A stretch of 64,000 nt of DNA from an uncultured Collinsella sp. (GCA_900762015.1 CAAFEX010000038.1:1-64000), one strand, 5' to 3'; shown: positions 53,773 through 62,588, numbered from the stretch's first letter. The notes: a model not told the origin generated them from the letters alone. Numbers and translations are program-made.

Positions 53773-53850
53773 GATGATTATTCTGGGACGGGGATTATAA
53801 AATCATTAGGTACATAATGATTTTATAATCCCCGTCCCAGAATAATCATC
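53773..53850. repeat. 78-bp perfect palindrome with GGGACGGGG arms
   Basis: Arms 53773-53808 and 53815-53850 are 36 bases and match perfectly around the six-base loop GGTACA. Each arm carries TGATTATTCTGGGACGGGG. The right arm contains the stop codon of the PLP-fold gene (53846-53848). A separate GGGACGGGG copy (53740-53748) lies in TTGGGACGGGGCTTTTTAG starting six bases after the ModE-like stop. It lies between convergent genes and may terminate both. Confidence 0.85.
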
Positions 53851-54835
53851 GAAGGGCGTTGTCTAGGGTGGCCGCTACAACCAGGGGGTTGTCGGTGCCG
53901 GCGAAGAGGCGGACGGTGCTCCCCTGTTTGCCACGTGGGGCCGAAAGACGCGTCGTTGCGCCGCCGGCAGGCGACGTGCGAAACTCCCCCGGCAAAGCGT
54001 CGAACAGCTCTCCCGCGCTACGCTCGATAAGGTCAAATTCAACTGCCGGGCCAAAACCATGCTCGAGGATTCCCGTTGCAACCGCATGGTCGGGATGCGA
54101 GCTCAGTCCGGGAAAGCGCACGTTGCGCACCATCTCGTTGGCGGCCAGATACTCGGCCAGCGCACGTGCGCGGTCGAAATGTGCCTGCATGCGGACATCG
54201 AGCGAGTCCAACCCGCGCTCCAGCGCACCGGCCTCGTCAGCAGGCATATCAAGCTTGGCCAAGCCACAGCCCTCAAGCAGGGCATGCGCGCACTCAGCCG
54301 CGGCATCCACGCGATGGCGCTTGAGCTGCGAGCGCGCGGCCGATACGGCAACCAACTTGCGCGGCGCCTCACCGGCGAACACGCGATCGAGTGCCTCGAG
54401 CGACAGCACGGCACCCAAACGCAAAGAATCGCAGCCAAAGATGGAAGCCACGGTGTTATCCACCACGAGCAGCGCACGTGCCTCGCGCGCCACGCGGCCC
54501 AGAGCGCGCAGATCGGGCACACGCAGACCAAACCCGCCGATGGAGTTGACGAACCACCACAGGTGAGGCCCCTCGGCATCAAACGAAGTATCAAAGCCCT
54601 CGGACGCGGCGGTAAACACCGCAACCGACGGCGGGTCCACGAGCACAACGTCGCGGCCATCAAAGCCTCGCGCAAACGCATCGGCAAAGTCATCGGCAAA
54701 GACCACCAGGCGGTCACCGGGACGCACAATCCCCAGCTGCGACAGCGCCGCCGGCACATGCGAGGCCGCAAGCAACCGCGCCTCACGCGCGCCGGCCCTT
54801 GCAGCCCAGGCCTCTTCTAGCTGCCGCACATCCAT
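53846..54835 (-). CDS. Cys/Met-metabolism PLP-fold protein, apparently lacking the Schiff-base lysine
   Basis: 329 residues from ATG at 54833-54835. The overall pattern is that of cystathionine gamma-synthase/methionine gamma-lyase family proteins. LLVVDNTVASIFGCDSLRLG corresponds to the VDNTFATP region. GLDSLDVRMQAHFDRARALA and VRFPGLSSHPDHAVATGIL are the C-terminal family motifs, and STVRLFAGTDNPLVVAATLD ends it. The usual S-x-T-K active site region reads AVSAARSQLKRHR here, with Arg where the PLP lysine is expected. It is also shorter than the usual 380-400 residues. It may be catalytically inactive or have a new role. It is downstream of the sucrose operon but separated by a terminator. 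Confidence 0.65.
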   Translation of the reverse strand: MDVRQLEEAWAARAGAREARLLAASHVPAALSQLGIVRPGDRLVVFADDFADAFARGFDGRDVVLVDPPSVAVFTAASEGFDTSFDAEGPHLWWFVNSIGGFGLRVPDLRALGRVAREARALLVVDNTVASIFGCDSLRLGAVLSLEALDRVFAGEAPRKLVAVSAARSQLKRHRVDAAAECAHALLEGCGLAKLDMPADEAGALERGLDSLDVRMQAHFDRARALAEYLAANEMVRNVRFPGLSSHPDHAVATGILEHGFGPAVEFDLIERSAGELFDALPGEFRTSPAGGATTRLSAPRGKQGSTVRLFAGTDNPLVVAATLDNALR

Positions 54836-54861
54836 AAGGCACCTTCCCTTCAAAACAAAAA

Positions 54862-54892
54862 CCCACGGTGCGGGTGTTCCCCGAATCGTGGG
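54862..54892 (-). terminator. Terminator after the GH32 gene
   Basis: CCCACG...CGTGGG hairpin with an inner GG/CC pair and T-rich tail (TTTTTGTTTTG) on the minus strand, between the GH32 stop and the PLP-fold gene start. Confidence 0.7.
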
Positions 54893-54930
54893 CAACGGCT
54901 GCAGTATAGCGCCGATATGCGACGAATCGC

Positions 54931-56463
54931 CTAGATGTTGAGCGCGTGGTAGGTCACATTCGCGCCCGGAGCGTCAACGGTCACGCCATAGGTCTCGGGA
55001 TAGATGCGCGTCGAAAACACGAGCGAGCCATCGTTCACAAACACCTCGACCGACGAGACATCGCCAACAATGCGCACGTTACGAACCTCGTCGACGGGCT
55101 CCCAGCGCACGGTGCGACCACAGCCGGCAGAAGCGCGACCCTCATCGGTAAATCGCATCTCAAAGCGCGAGGGCAGTTCGCCCTCAGCGGGCACAAACGC
55201 CAGCTTCAGCTCGCCATCAACGGTCGCGGTGAACGCGTCGTCGACACCGTCAACAACAACGTCAAAGCAGGTATCACCGGCAACCTCCAACGAGCCCTCC
55301 CCCACACGCACCGAGGCATAATGGCGCTCGATCTCGCGCGCCGGCTGCTGCAGTACCACGCCGCCAGCACCGGCTGTAAGCTCACGCGGCACCGTCATGC
55401 AGTGCTGCCAGCCACACGCCACGGTGGGGTCGTTGCCATAGGTCGGCTCATCGGGCATGCCCATCCAGCCAATCAGAATGTGACGACCGTCCTCGGCCGT
55501 GAACTCCTGCGGAGCATAGAAGTCAAAACCGGCGTCCCACAGGCGGAACTCGCCCAGCTCATAGGCACCGTCACCACCCGTAATGTCGCCCGTTACAGGC
55601 ATGTAGCCAGCAGCGTATACGTTGCCGCGGTCCCAACGGCCGCCCTCGAGGCCCTGGGGCGAGAAGGACAGCCACTTCGCCGGTACACCGCCATCCGCCT
55701 CAAGCTCAAGGTATCCCGGGCACTCCCACATAAAGCCAAAACGCTCGGGCGTAGACACACGACTCTCGAGCTCCCAACTCAGCATATCCGCCGAGCCATA
55801 CACCAGGATCTCGCCCACATCGCGCCCGGCGCCCTCGCCGTGCATGACGCAAAATCGACTATCGACATGCGGACCATCCACGCGGCGACGCGCGCCCAGC
55901 ACCATGTGATAACGCCCGTCCGCGTCACGCCACACCTTGGGATCGCGCACATGGCAGGTCAAATCCTCGGGATAATCCTCGGAAGCCAGCACCACGCGCT
56001 TGGCGCCAAACGCCTGACCGTCGGTACTCTCCACATAGACGGTATCAGCGCGACGGCCGGTATTGACGTAGTCGTACGTCCCGTCCGCATCGGAAAGCTT
56101 CACGTTGCCTGTGTACAGCACGCGAATACGGCCGTCCTCGGCAAGCGCGGAGCCCGAATACACACCGTGGCAATCGAACGGCTCGTCGGGCAGCAGCGGG
56201 GCGCCAACGTAGTCCCACGTCATAAGGTCGCGACTCGTCGCATGACCCCAAGCCTTAACGCCACCCTCGACATCAAACGGCGCATACTGAAAATAGGCAT
56301 GGAACACGCCACCCGCCTGGCAAAGACCGTTGGGGTCGTTGAGCCAGCCCGCCGGCGGCATAATATGGAAGCGCTGGCCATATACGCCATGACCGCACTC
56401 AGAGGCGGCGGCGTCAACAGCGGCAACCAGCTTTGCAAGGTCGCGGCCAAGTGCATTAGACAT
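54931..56463 (-). CDS. Glycoside hydrolase family 32 (sucrose-6-phosphate hydrolase / beta-fructofuranosidase)
   Basis: 510 residues. The five-bladed propeller motifs are clear: GWLNDPNGLCQAGGVFHAYF (nucleophile Asp), CHVRDPKVW (transition-state Asp in RDP), and FMWECPGYLELE (acid/base Glu in EC). The C-terminal beta-sandwich covers about 360-510. Next to a sucrose-type EIIBC it should cleave phosphorylated sucrose inside the cell; no signal peptide is visible. It follows the EIIBC gene after about 105 bases holding two small hairpins. Confidence 0.93.
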   Translation of the reverse strand: MSNALGRDLAKLVAAVDAAASECGHGVYGQRFHIMPPAGWLNDPNGLCQAGGVFHAYFQYAPFDVEGGVKAWGHATSRDLMTWDYVGAPLLPDEPFDCHGVYSGSALAEDGRIRVLYTGNVKLSDADGTYDYVNTGRRADTVYVESTDGQAFGAKRVVLASEDYPEDLTCHVRDPKVWRDADGRYHMVLGARRRVDGPHVDSRFCVMHGEGAGRDVGEILVYGSADMLSWELESRVSTPERFGFMWECPGYLELEADGGVPAKWLSFSPQGLEGGRWDRGNVYAAGYMPVTGDITGGDGAYELGEFRLWDAGFDFYAPQEFTAEDGRHILIGWMGMPDEPTYGNDPTVACGWQHCMTVPRELTAGAGGVVLQQPAREIERHYASVRVGEGSLEVAGDTCFDVVVDGVDDAFTATVDGELKLAFVPAEGELPSRFEMRFTDEGRASAGCGRTVRWEPVDEVRNVRIVGDVSSVEVFVNDGSLVFSTRIYPETYGVTVDAPGANVTYHALNI

Positions 56464-56569
56464 ATCAAAGTCCTAACGGATCGAAAGTTACAAGGCGCCA
56501 GAGATCGGCGCCAAATGCGGGAAACACCCGCGAGCATACAGCCCGCGGGCACCCCTCAATCAAAAGCTC

Positions 56570-57970
56570 TTAGGCCTGCTCGGAAGCCTTGGGCTCGTCC
56601 TTGTACAGGCCAAACGAGATGGCAAAGGAAACCAGCGCGGCGATCGCAAACATGATCGCGTACTGCACGGGCTGGGCCAGGCACAGCAGAATACCGAAGA
56701 TACCGGTAACGCCCGTGCCGGAGGCAGCCAGCGAAGTGAGCGCGCAGACCAAGGCACCGCAACCGCCGCCGATGCAGCCGGCGATGAAGGGCTTAAAGAA
56801 GCGCAGGTTCACACCAAAGATGGCAGGCTCGGTAATGCCCATGAAGGCGGACAGGGCCGAAGGAAGCGCCAGACCCTTGATCTTGGCATCGCGGGTCTTA
56901 AAGGCAACGGCGAGTGCGGCGCCACCCTGAGCGATGTTGGCAGCACTGGCGATGGGCAGCCAGTAGGTCACGCCGTACTGGGCAAGCTGGCCCAGGTCGA
57001 TGGCGGTGTACATCTGGTGGATACCGGTAACGACCGTGGGGGCATAGAACAGGCCAACGATAAAGGAACCGATGCCAAAGGGCAGGGTCAGCAGAGCCTG
57101 AATCAGACCGAGGATGGCGTTCTCGGCCCAGACAAAGATGGGGCCGACGGCAACGAGCGTCACGAGTACGGTCACGAACACCGAGACGAGCGGGGTCACA
57201 AAGAGGTCGAACATCTCGGGAACGATCTTGTGCAGGCGCTTCTCGAGGAAGGCCAGAATGGCGCAGGCGATAACGATGGGGATCACGTGGCCCTGATAGC
57301 CGACCCACTCAAAGCTGTACACGCCGGGGATGACGGTGACCATGGTCTGAACGCCCTCGGAGGCAACCGTGTAGGCGCTCTGCAGCGAGGAGTTGATGAA
57401 CGCACCGCCGACGACAGCACCCAGGTACGGGTTGGCGCCAAAGGCCTTGGCGGCGGAGTAGCCGATCAGGATCTGCAGAATGCCAAAGGACGTTCCCGAG
57501 ACCAGGTCGGCGATCTTATAGATAAAGTTATTGGTGTCGAGCGCGATAAAGCCGTTGGAGGCCATAAAGTTGAGGGCGCTCATAATGCCCAAAAGCAGGC
57601 CCGAAGCCACGATGGCAGGGATGATGGGGACAAAGACGTCGCCGAGCACCTTAATGGCACGCATAAAGATGTTCTGCTGCTGCGCCGCGGCCTCCTTGAC
57701 CTCGGCCTTGGTGGCAGCCTCGACGCCACTGAGCGCGATGAACTCCTCGTAGACCTTGTTGACGGTGCCGGTGCCAAAAATAATCTGCAGCTGGCCCTGG
57801 GCCTCAAAGACGCCCTTAGCGCCATCGACATTCTCGATGGCCTCCTTGCTAACCTTAGTGTTATCGGCAATCACCAGGCGCAGGCGAGTGGCGCAGTGCG
57901 CGGCCGAAACAACGTTGTCGGCGCCACCGATGTTGTCGAGCACCTCTTGGGCTGATTTGCGGTAGTCCAT
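56570..57970 (-). CDS. PTS system sucrose-type EIIBC component
   Basis: 466 residues from ATG at 57968-57970; AAAGGGAAG lies upstream. The IIB domain (residues 1-85) has the phosphorylated Cys in VVSAAHCATRLRLVIADN. The membrane IIC domain follows with about ten helices, including VPIIPAIVASGLLLGIMSAL and GMITEPAIF-like GITEPAIFGVNLRFFKPFIA. There is no IIA domain, so a separate EIIA is needed. The Glc-family type (sucrose/trehalose/beta-glucoside) is clear, and the neighbouring GH32 gene points to sucrose. Two regulator sites lie at its promoter. Confidence 0.9.
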   Translation of the reverse strand: MDYRKSAQEVLDNIGGADNVVSAAHCATRLRLVIADNTKVSKEAIENVDGAKGVFEAQGQLQIIFGTGTVNKVYEEFIALSGVEAATKAEVKEAAAQQQNIFMRAIKVLGDVFVPIIPAIVASGLLLGIMSALNFMASNGFIALDTNNFIYKIADLVSGTSFGILQILIGYSAAKAFGANPYLGAVVGGAFINSSLQSAYTVASEGVQTMVTVIPGVYSFEWVGYQGHVIPIVIACAILAFLEKRLHKIVPEMFDLFVTPLVSVFVTVLVTLVAVGPIFVWAENAILGLIQALLTLPFGIGSFIVGLFYAPTVVTGIHQMYTAIDLGQLAQYGVTYWLPIASAANIAQGGAALAVAFKTRDAKIKGLALPSALSAFMGITEPAIFGVNLRFFKPFIAGCIGGGCGALVCALTSLAASGTGVTGIFGILLCLAQPVQYAIMFAIAALVSFAISFGLYKDEPKASEQA

Positions 57971-58026
57971 GACTTCCCTTTCCTCCAACGGGCGCATTTG
58001 CACCCGGCCATCTTTGACACTTACAC

Positions 58027-58040
58027 TGTAATCGATTTCA
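58027..58040. promoter_or_regulatory. LacI-type operator 1 upstream of EIIBC (TGTAATCGATTTCA)
   Basis: Imperfect palindrome matching the TGAAANCGNTTTCA pattern of the other two sites, 57 bases upstream of the EIIBC start. Confidence 0.6.
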
Positions 58041-58052
58041 GTTTCATATGTC

Positions 58053-58066
58053 TGAAATCGTTTTCA
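58053..58066. promoter_or_regulatory. LacI-type operator 2 upstream of EIIBC (TGAAATCGTTTTCA)
   Basis: Palindrome of the same pattern, 26 bases centre-to-centre from operator 1, so two dimers could bind on roughly similar faces of the helix. Confidence 0.7.
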
Positions 58067-58154
58067 TAGTAGGGTGAACGGTAGGAAAAAGCCGGCGAAT
58101 GGTAGTTTTACGGCAAAAACAGGCGGCTGAGAGGCAGGCAGACGTGCCCAAGAC

Positions 58155-59135
58155 CTAGACATTCATAAGCTGATGGCCAAGCTTGAGCGTCTTGAGACCG
58201 CTCTCCCCCTCCACGCCATCGAGCGTGTTGAGCAACATATTGGTCGCCTCGACGCCACTGGTCAGGTATCCGTAATGCACGGTGGGAATGCCGCCCGTCA
58301 GCGCGCGCAAAAATGCGTTGTCGCCGAAACCGCTCACGCGACGCACACCCTCGCCCATGCCACGCACCTCGTCAAGAGCGCGCAGAGCGCCGGCCGCCAT
58401 AGTGTCGGTCGCGCACGCGATAAACGAAACATCGGGGGCATCGGCAAGCAGTTCGCGCGCAGCGCGATAGCCCGAGTCGAGCGTAAAGGATCCCTGGCGA
58501 ATCAGGCTCGGATCAAGCACCACGCCCGCAGCGCCCAAGCCAGCCTCAAAACCGCGACGACGGTCGTAACCGGCCGCGCGGTCTTCTTCGGTAACACCGA
58601 TGTAGGCGATTTTGCCCTCAGCACGCTTCGCGAGCGCCTGACCCAGCTCGAAAGCGGCCTCGTAATCATCGTGATAAACACACGCCGCGCCCTCGACGTT
58701 TTGACCAATGACCACAAGGGGTACGCGACAAGACTCAATCGCTCGACGGTGCTCGCCGGTGATCATGGTTGCCACCAGCACGATGCCGTCGACCGGGTGG
58801 TTTTGGAATAAATCGAGATATTCGAGCTCGCGATCGGGGACGTTGTCGGTATTGGCAAGCAACATCTGGTACCCGCGGCGGCCAAGCACCTGCCCGATGC
58901 CCGCCGTAATGCGGCTCACCGACTCGGAATTAATCTTAGGCACGATGACGCCGATGAGCTTGGTGGAGCCGGTACGCAGCGCGCGAGCCTGGCTGGACCG
59001 CACGTATCCGGTCAGCTCAATCGCCTGCTTAATGCGCTCGGCCTTGTCCGCCGAGATATACCCACCGTTGAGGTAGCGCGAGACGGCGGCGCTCGAAACG
59101 CCAGCCAACTCGGCCACATCTTTCATCTTTACCAC
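58155..59135 (-). CDS. LacI-family transcriptional regulator of the sucrose genes
   Basis: 326 residues from GTG at 59133-59135 (AGGGG five bases upstream), which keeps the operator outside the gene; a longer start would run through the operator. The HTH is MKDVAELAGVSSAAVSRYLN with the hinge helix YISADKAERIKQAIELTGYV. The sugar-binding domain includes GVIVPKINSESVSRITAGIG and VDGIVLVATMITGEHRRAI, and ends KTLKLGHQLMNV. It probably represses the EIIBC-GH32 genes and itself. Effector likely sucrose-6-phosphate or a fructose derivative, by analogy with ScrR. Confidence 0.88.
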   Translation of the reverse strand: MVKMKDVAELAGVSSAAVSRYLNGGYISADKAERIKQAIELTGYVRSSQARALRTGSTKLIGVIVPKINSESVSRITAGIGQVLGRRGYQMLLANTDNVPDRELEYLDLFQNHPVDGIVLVATMITGEHRRAIESCRVPLVVIGQNVEGAACVYHDDYEAAFELGQALAKRAEGKIAYIGVTEEDRAAGYDRRRGFEAGLGAAGVVLDPSLIRQGSFTLDSGYRAARELLADAPDVSFIACATDTMAAGALRALDEVRGMGEGVRRVSGFGDNAFLRALTGGIPTVHYGYLTSGVEATNMLLNTLDGVEGESGLKTLKLGHQLMNV

Positions 59136-59150
59136 GAGCACCCCTGTCAT

Positions 59151-59164
59151 TGAAATCGCTTTCA
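59151..59164. promoter_or_regulatory. LacI-type operator in front of the regulator gene (TGAAATCGCTTTCA)
   Basis: Same pattern as the two operators before EIIBC, placed 15 bases upstream of the chosen GTG start. It supports autoregulation. Confidence 0.7.
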
Positions 59165-59210
59165 CCATGATACCCGTGACGGCGCTTCGGATAAATCAAT
59201 ATCACCCAGG

Positions 59211-59365
59211 TCGAGCAAACGTCAGCGAGCGGGCAGCTGCCGTGGCGAGGTGCCGCGAAAGAGGAGCGAAGCGTACTTCATGTACGCGAGCGACGGTTTG
59301 AGCGGCAGATCGCCCGGCAGATGCCCGCGCAGCGTCGAGCGGTCCGGCGTTCGTTAGACGCCGGA
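59211..59365. repeat. Structured intergenic element (nested palindromes)
   Basis: A GC-rich stretch of nested inverted repeats. Outer arms GCGGGCAGCTGCCG (59229-59242) and CGGCAGATGCCCGC (59315-59328) match at 13 of 14 positions. An inner hairpin GCGTAC-TTCAT-GTACGC lies at 59271-59287. A separate perfect hairpin TCCGGCGT-TCGTTAG-ACGCCGGA lies at 59343-59365, just past the DUF4956 stop. There is no T-run, so it is not a typical terminator. No coding frame fits. It could be a mobile palindromic element or a structured RNA. Confidence 0.55.
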
Positions 59366-59371
59366 ACATAG

Positions 59372-60037
59372 TTATCCATGATACTCGCCGTTGTACTGGA
59401 TGAGGGTCAGGTCCTCAACGCCATCGAGCGTGCGAATCGCGTCGGCATAGGGCATGTCCACGCCGTCCGAGAATACCTCCACGGCCATCTCGACTTTGTC
59501 GCCGTGCATCGTCTTGGACTTAACGGTGAACTTGGTACGCCCAAACGCGCGCACGATATCGTCGCCGGTGGTCTGGCCCGTGTAGTGAATGACCATCATG
59601 TACACGCGCGCCTTGTCCTGATGGCTCGCAAAGCCGGCAATCATCACCACGATCACCACCGCCGTGAGCCCCACGAGCGCATACATACCGGCTCCCGCCG
59701 TAATGCCCGTGGTAATGGACCAAAACAGATACAGCAGGTCGAGCGGGTCCTTGACCGCCGTACGGTAGCGGACGATAGACAGAGCACCGACCATACCAAG
59801 CGAGATGACCACGTTTGTCGAGATCGCGAGCGTGACCATGCAGGTGAGCACGCACATGCCCACGAGCGTCACGGCAAAACTGCGCGAATAGACCACGCCA
59901 GTAAAAAAGCGCTTGTACACGTAGTAGATCAGGATGCCCATGGCGAGCGCCACGAGCAGCGAAAGGCCGATCTTGGCAGGGTCGACCTGGCCAAACGCCT
60001 CCAAGACGGAGTTCTTAAAAAAGTCCCTGGTGCTCAT
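59372..60037 (-). CDS. DUF4956 membrane protein
   Basis: 221 residues. About four transmembrane helices lie in the first 130 residues (IGLSLLVALAMGILIYYVYK, FAVTLVGMCVLTCMVTLAIS, then GLTAVVIVVMIAGF). The family signature VISLGMVGALSIVRYRTAVK DP is obvious. A soluble C-terminal ferredoxin-like part (MMVIHYTGQTTGDDIVRAFG) ends the protein. DUF4956 genes are regularly next to VTC-domain polyphosphate-polymerase-like genes, as here (3-base gap). The function is unknown; a membrane partner of the VTC enzyme is a fair guess. Confidence 0.85.
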   Translation of the reverse strand: MSTRDFFKNSVLEAFGQVDPAKIGLSLLVALAMGILIYYVYKRFFTGVVYSRSFAVTLVGMCVLTCMVTLAISTNVVISLGMVGALSIVRYRTAVKDPLDLLYLFWSITTGITAGAGMYALVGLTAVVIVVMIAGFASHQDKARVYMMVIHYTGQTTGDDIVRAFGRTKFTVKSKTMHGDKVEMAVEVFSDGVDMPYADAIRTLDGVEDLTLIQYNGEYHG

Positions 60038-60040
60038 GGT

Positions 60041-60832
60041 CTAAATATCCCCTCGGTTCCCAAAATCCGATTCCCAGTAGTTAAAACCGCGCAGGTAGGC
60101 GGTCTTGTCATAACACAGGCAGTACTTAGAGACCGCCGTGAGTTCGGCCGCACCCGGCGGCACCATATCGCGCACCAGCTGTGGGCAAAACTCGGTAAAC
60201 TTGACCTCCATCACCAGCTTGCCGGGCTCCAGCACGGGCAACGCGGGCAACGTCGCGTCAAAGATGTCAAAGCTCCCCACCGCCGCACGCACGTTGCTAT
60301 CAAAGGTAATGCGCACGGTGCCCTCGTCCATCACCCACGGCTCGCGCTCGTAGTCCACGATGGTCCGCGGGCGCATCATATTACAGATGCACTCGATGTA
60401 GAACTCGCGACAGAGCGGATAGGGGCTCCTCAGCAAAAAGTCGTAGTCGCCAGCCAGAATCTGCTCGAACTCGTCACGCGTGAGCGGCGCGTCCTCCTTG
60501 TAGATCCAGCTGCCGTACTTCTTTTTGCGCTCGAGCTTAATCACCTTGTCGCTGCCGTTATAGATGCGCACGCGATACTTTTTGCGCATGAGAATACCGG
60601 CGTCTTTTTCCTCGTAGGCCGAGTTGCAGTAGTCGTCAAAGTACAGGCTGCGAATGGTATAACCGCCCGCCTGCGCATGCTTGTCCAGCTTAAACACCGG
60701 CGCCATGCGACAGGCAAGCGCGGCGTGCTCGCCCTCGTTAATGAGATATTTGAGCTCGTGGCGGTAACGCTCCTGCGTGGCACGCACAGGCGGAGCTGCC
60801 AAGCGCTCAAGCAGCGCGCTAGCCCTCCTCAT
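60041..60832 (-). CDS. VTC-domain protein (polyphosphate polymerase-like)
   Basis: 263 residues; GGAGG lies six bases before ATG. The VTC tunnel-fold residues are present: RHELKYLINEGE, IRSLYFDDYCNSAY, KKYRVRIYNG, KLERKKKYGSWIYKEDAPLT, YEREPWVMDEGTVRITFD and KLVMEVKFTEFCP. These supply the basic residues and metal-binding glutamates that in yeast Vtc4 make polyphosphate from ATP. There is no SPX domain or transmembrane part. It overlaps the CotH gene by 14 bases and the DUF4956 gene follows at once, so the three act together. Confidence 0.87.
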   Translation of the reverse strand: MRRASALLERLAAPPVRATQERYRHELKYLINEGEHAALACRMAPVFKLDKHAQAGGYTIRSLYFDDYCNSAYEEKDAGILMRKKYRVRIYNGSDKVIKLERKKKYGSWIYKEDAPLTRDEFEQILAGDYDFLLRSPYPLCREFYIECICNMMRPRTIVDYEREPWVMDEGTVRITFDSNVRAAVGSFDIFDATLPALPVLEPGKLVMEVKFTEFCPQLVRDMVPPGAAELTAVSKYCLCYDKTAYLRGFNYWESDFGNRGDI

Positions 60833-62588
60833 ACGTATCCTCCACGACCTTACCGCCGTCCTGCACGTAAAAACACTTCATGCCGTAGTGCTTGCCGTCG
60901 TCGGTCACATAGTAGTCAAACGCATCTTGCGTATAGCCGTCGGAGTTGGTGGCGCGCACGCGCACAAAATACTGGCCGGCATCGGGCGCATCACAGGTCA
61001 CCTCGGGAAGTAGCACGTCCTCGGCCTTAAAAAGCACGTCGCTTATGGCATAGTCGCGCGCCAGCTCCACGGTATAGCGAATGTCACGCGCTTTAAAGTC
61101 GTAGGACGCATCCCAGTTCATACGCAGCTTACCGTTATCGATCTGCGGCACGCCAATGTAGAACGGCATGGGCTTTTTATAGCTCTCGCAGTAGCTCTTA
61201 TAGTTCTCCTCGATCTCGGAGGGAATCGCCGCGGCGATCTGCTCGTATTGGTCCTTGGTGACAGGCAGATTGTCGGTATCGGGCGAAGCAAAGACCAGCG
61301 ATTCGGTAACCTCGCGATAATGTTTGATCATCTTGGCCAGGCGCGCCTCGGTCATATACGAGCGCAGGTCCTTTACGGCGCGGTCGAGCTCACTGCGAAA
61401 CGCCTTACTGCGCAGCGCACGATTGAATAGCACGTTGCCCCAGTAGTTGCTTACGCCGCGCTCCCAGCTCGCATAGTCCGAGAACCCGGTAAGAGAAAGC
61501 TCCAGCTTACGCAGCATGCCGTCGTTATCCCAATCCAGGATATACCAGACCTTGGAGTTAAGCGGGCTGTACAGATAGCAGTTACGGTTCTGCGTATCGC
61601 AGTTGCCCGTCAGGATCTGAAACGCCAGCCAATAGACCAGATTCTCGGTATCAAAGTAGGTGTCGAGCACGTTATCGATCTTTTGCGATTCGTCGTTGAG
61701 CGCATCGAGCATCTCGATGAGCTTGGTGTGGTCCGAATCGCCCTTAATCTCGAGCATGCCCTCGAAGTTTGCCTGGTTGTAGTCGGGATCGTCGGCAAGC
61801 TTAATGGTGTCCTCGTAGCGATGGAAATCAAAGCTGTTCACCTTGTACAGGTACCCGCTCTTATCCAGGCCATGTGCCTTAAGCGCCGTCTTGTTGAGCT
61901 GCTCCACCTGCGTAAACAGGCCGTAGTCCTCAAAGGTATCGTTGGACTTTTCGGTCTGGTCGCACACCCACAGATGCACAAACTGCGTACGCAGGCCCAT
62001 CATCTGGGGAATCCCGCGGATAAGGTCGTAGGCCATCTTGTTGCGAAAACGCATACCCTCGCCCATGTGCTTGTTGAGCGCAATCGCGCGCTGTTGGCGC
62101 CAGGTGCCCTTGCCCTTTTTGAGCTCCACCTTGTAATTCTTTTGCGTGTAGGAGCTCGATGTCTGGCCGCGCACCTGCACGGTGGCATTGGGCGCTTCCT
62201 CGCCATAGCCAACCTCGCCGGCCACCGGGCCGTCTTCGTCGCCCGCCTGCAGCAGGCCCATAACCTGATAGCGCGTCACGCCCATGTCGGCATAGTCATA
62301 CACCGAGTACGTGTTGATCTCGGCCCAGCTATGGTCCGTGTTCTCGGAGCTGTTGCCGCGAGAGACCGTCAGATACATGGTCACAATGCCCGAGTCATCA
62401 TAGACCTCGTACAGCTCGTCCTTATCGCGCAGATGCTTGGACTGGGCGGAGGCCTCGGCCTTTTTAATCTTGTCCTGCTTTTTTACCTTATTTGTCGAGG
62501 ATTCGTCCTGAGATGAGCAGCCTGAAAGCAGCAGCGCGCCGGCAGCCGCCTCGATCAGACAGCGGCGAGACATCAACTTATCGATCAT
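60819..62588 (-). CDS. CotH-family kinase lipoprotein
   Basis: 589 residues; GGGGAGG lies five bases before ATG. The N-terminus has twin arginines (MSRRCLIEAAAGALLLSGC) and a lipobox, so it is a surface lipoprotein, perhaps Tat-exported. CotH kinase features are RGQTSSSYTQKNYKVELKKG (ATP-binding loop), NKMAYDLIRGIPQM, GLFTQVEQLNKTAL, GNCDTQNRNCYLY and the metal site WYILDWDNDGML. The C-terminal 100 residues form an Ig/Fn-like domain (VELARDYAISDVLF, then YFVRVRATNSDGYTQDAF). CotH kinases phosphorylate coat or surface proteins. The target here is unknown. It overlaps the PelG-like gene by 11 bases. Confidence 0.88.
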   Translation of the reverse strand: MIDKLMSRRCLIEAAAGALLLSGCSSQDESSTNKVKKQDKIKKAEASAQSKHLRDKDELYEVYDDSGIVTMYLTVSRGNSSENTDHSWAEINTYSVYDYADMGVTRYQVMGLLQAGDEDGPVAGEVGYGEEAPNATVQVRGQTSSSYTQKNYKVELKKGKGTWRQQRAIALNKHMGEGMRFRNKMAYDLIRGIPQMMGLRTQFVHLWVCDQTEKSNDTFEDYGLFTQVEQLNKTALKAHGLDKSGYLYKVNSFDFHRYEDTIKLADDPDYNQANFEGMLEIKGDSDHTKLIEMLDALNDESQKIDNVLDTYFDTENLVYWLAFQILTGNCDTQNRNCYLYSPLNSKVWYILDWDNDGMLRKLELSLTGFSDYASWERGVSNYWGNVLFNRALRSKAFRSELDRAVKDLRSYMTEARLAKMIKHYREVTESLVFASPDTDNLPVTKDQYEQIAAAIPSEIEENYKSYCESYKKPMPFYIGVPQIDNGKLRMNWDASYDFKARDIRYTVELARDYAISDVLFKAEDVLLPEVTCDAPDAGQYFVRVRATNSDGYTQDAFDYYVTDDGKHYGMKCFYVQDGGKVVEDTYEEG

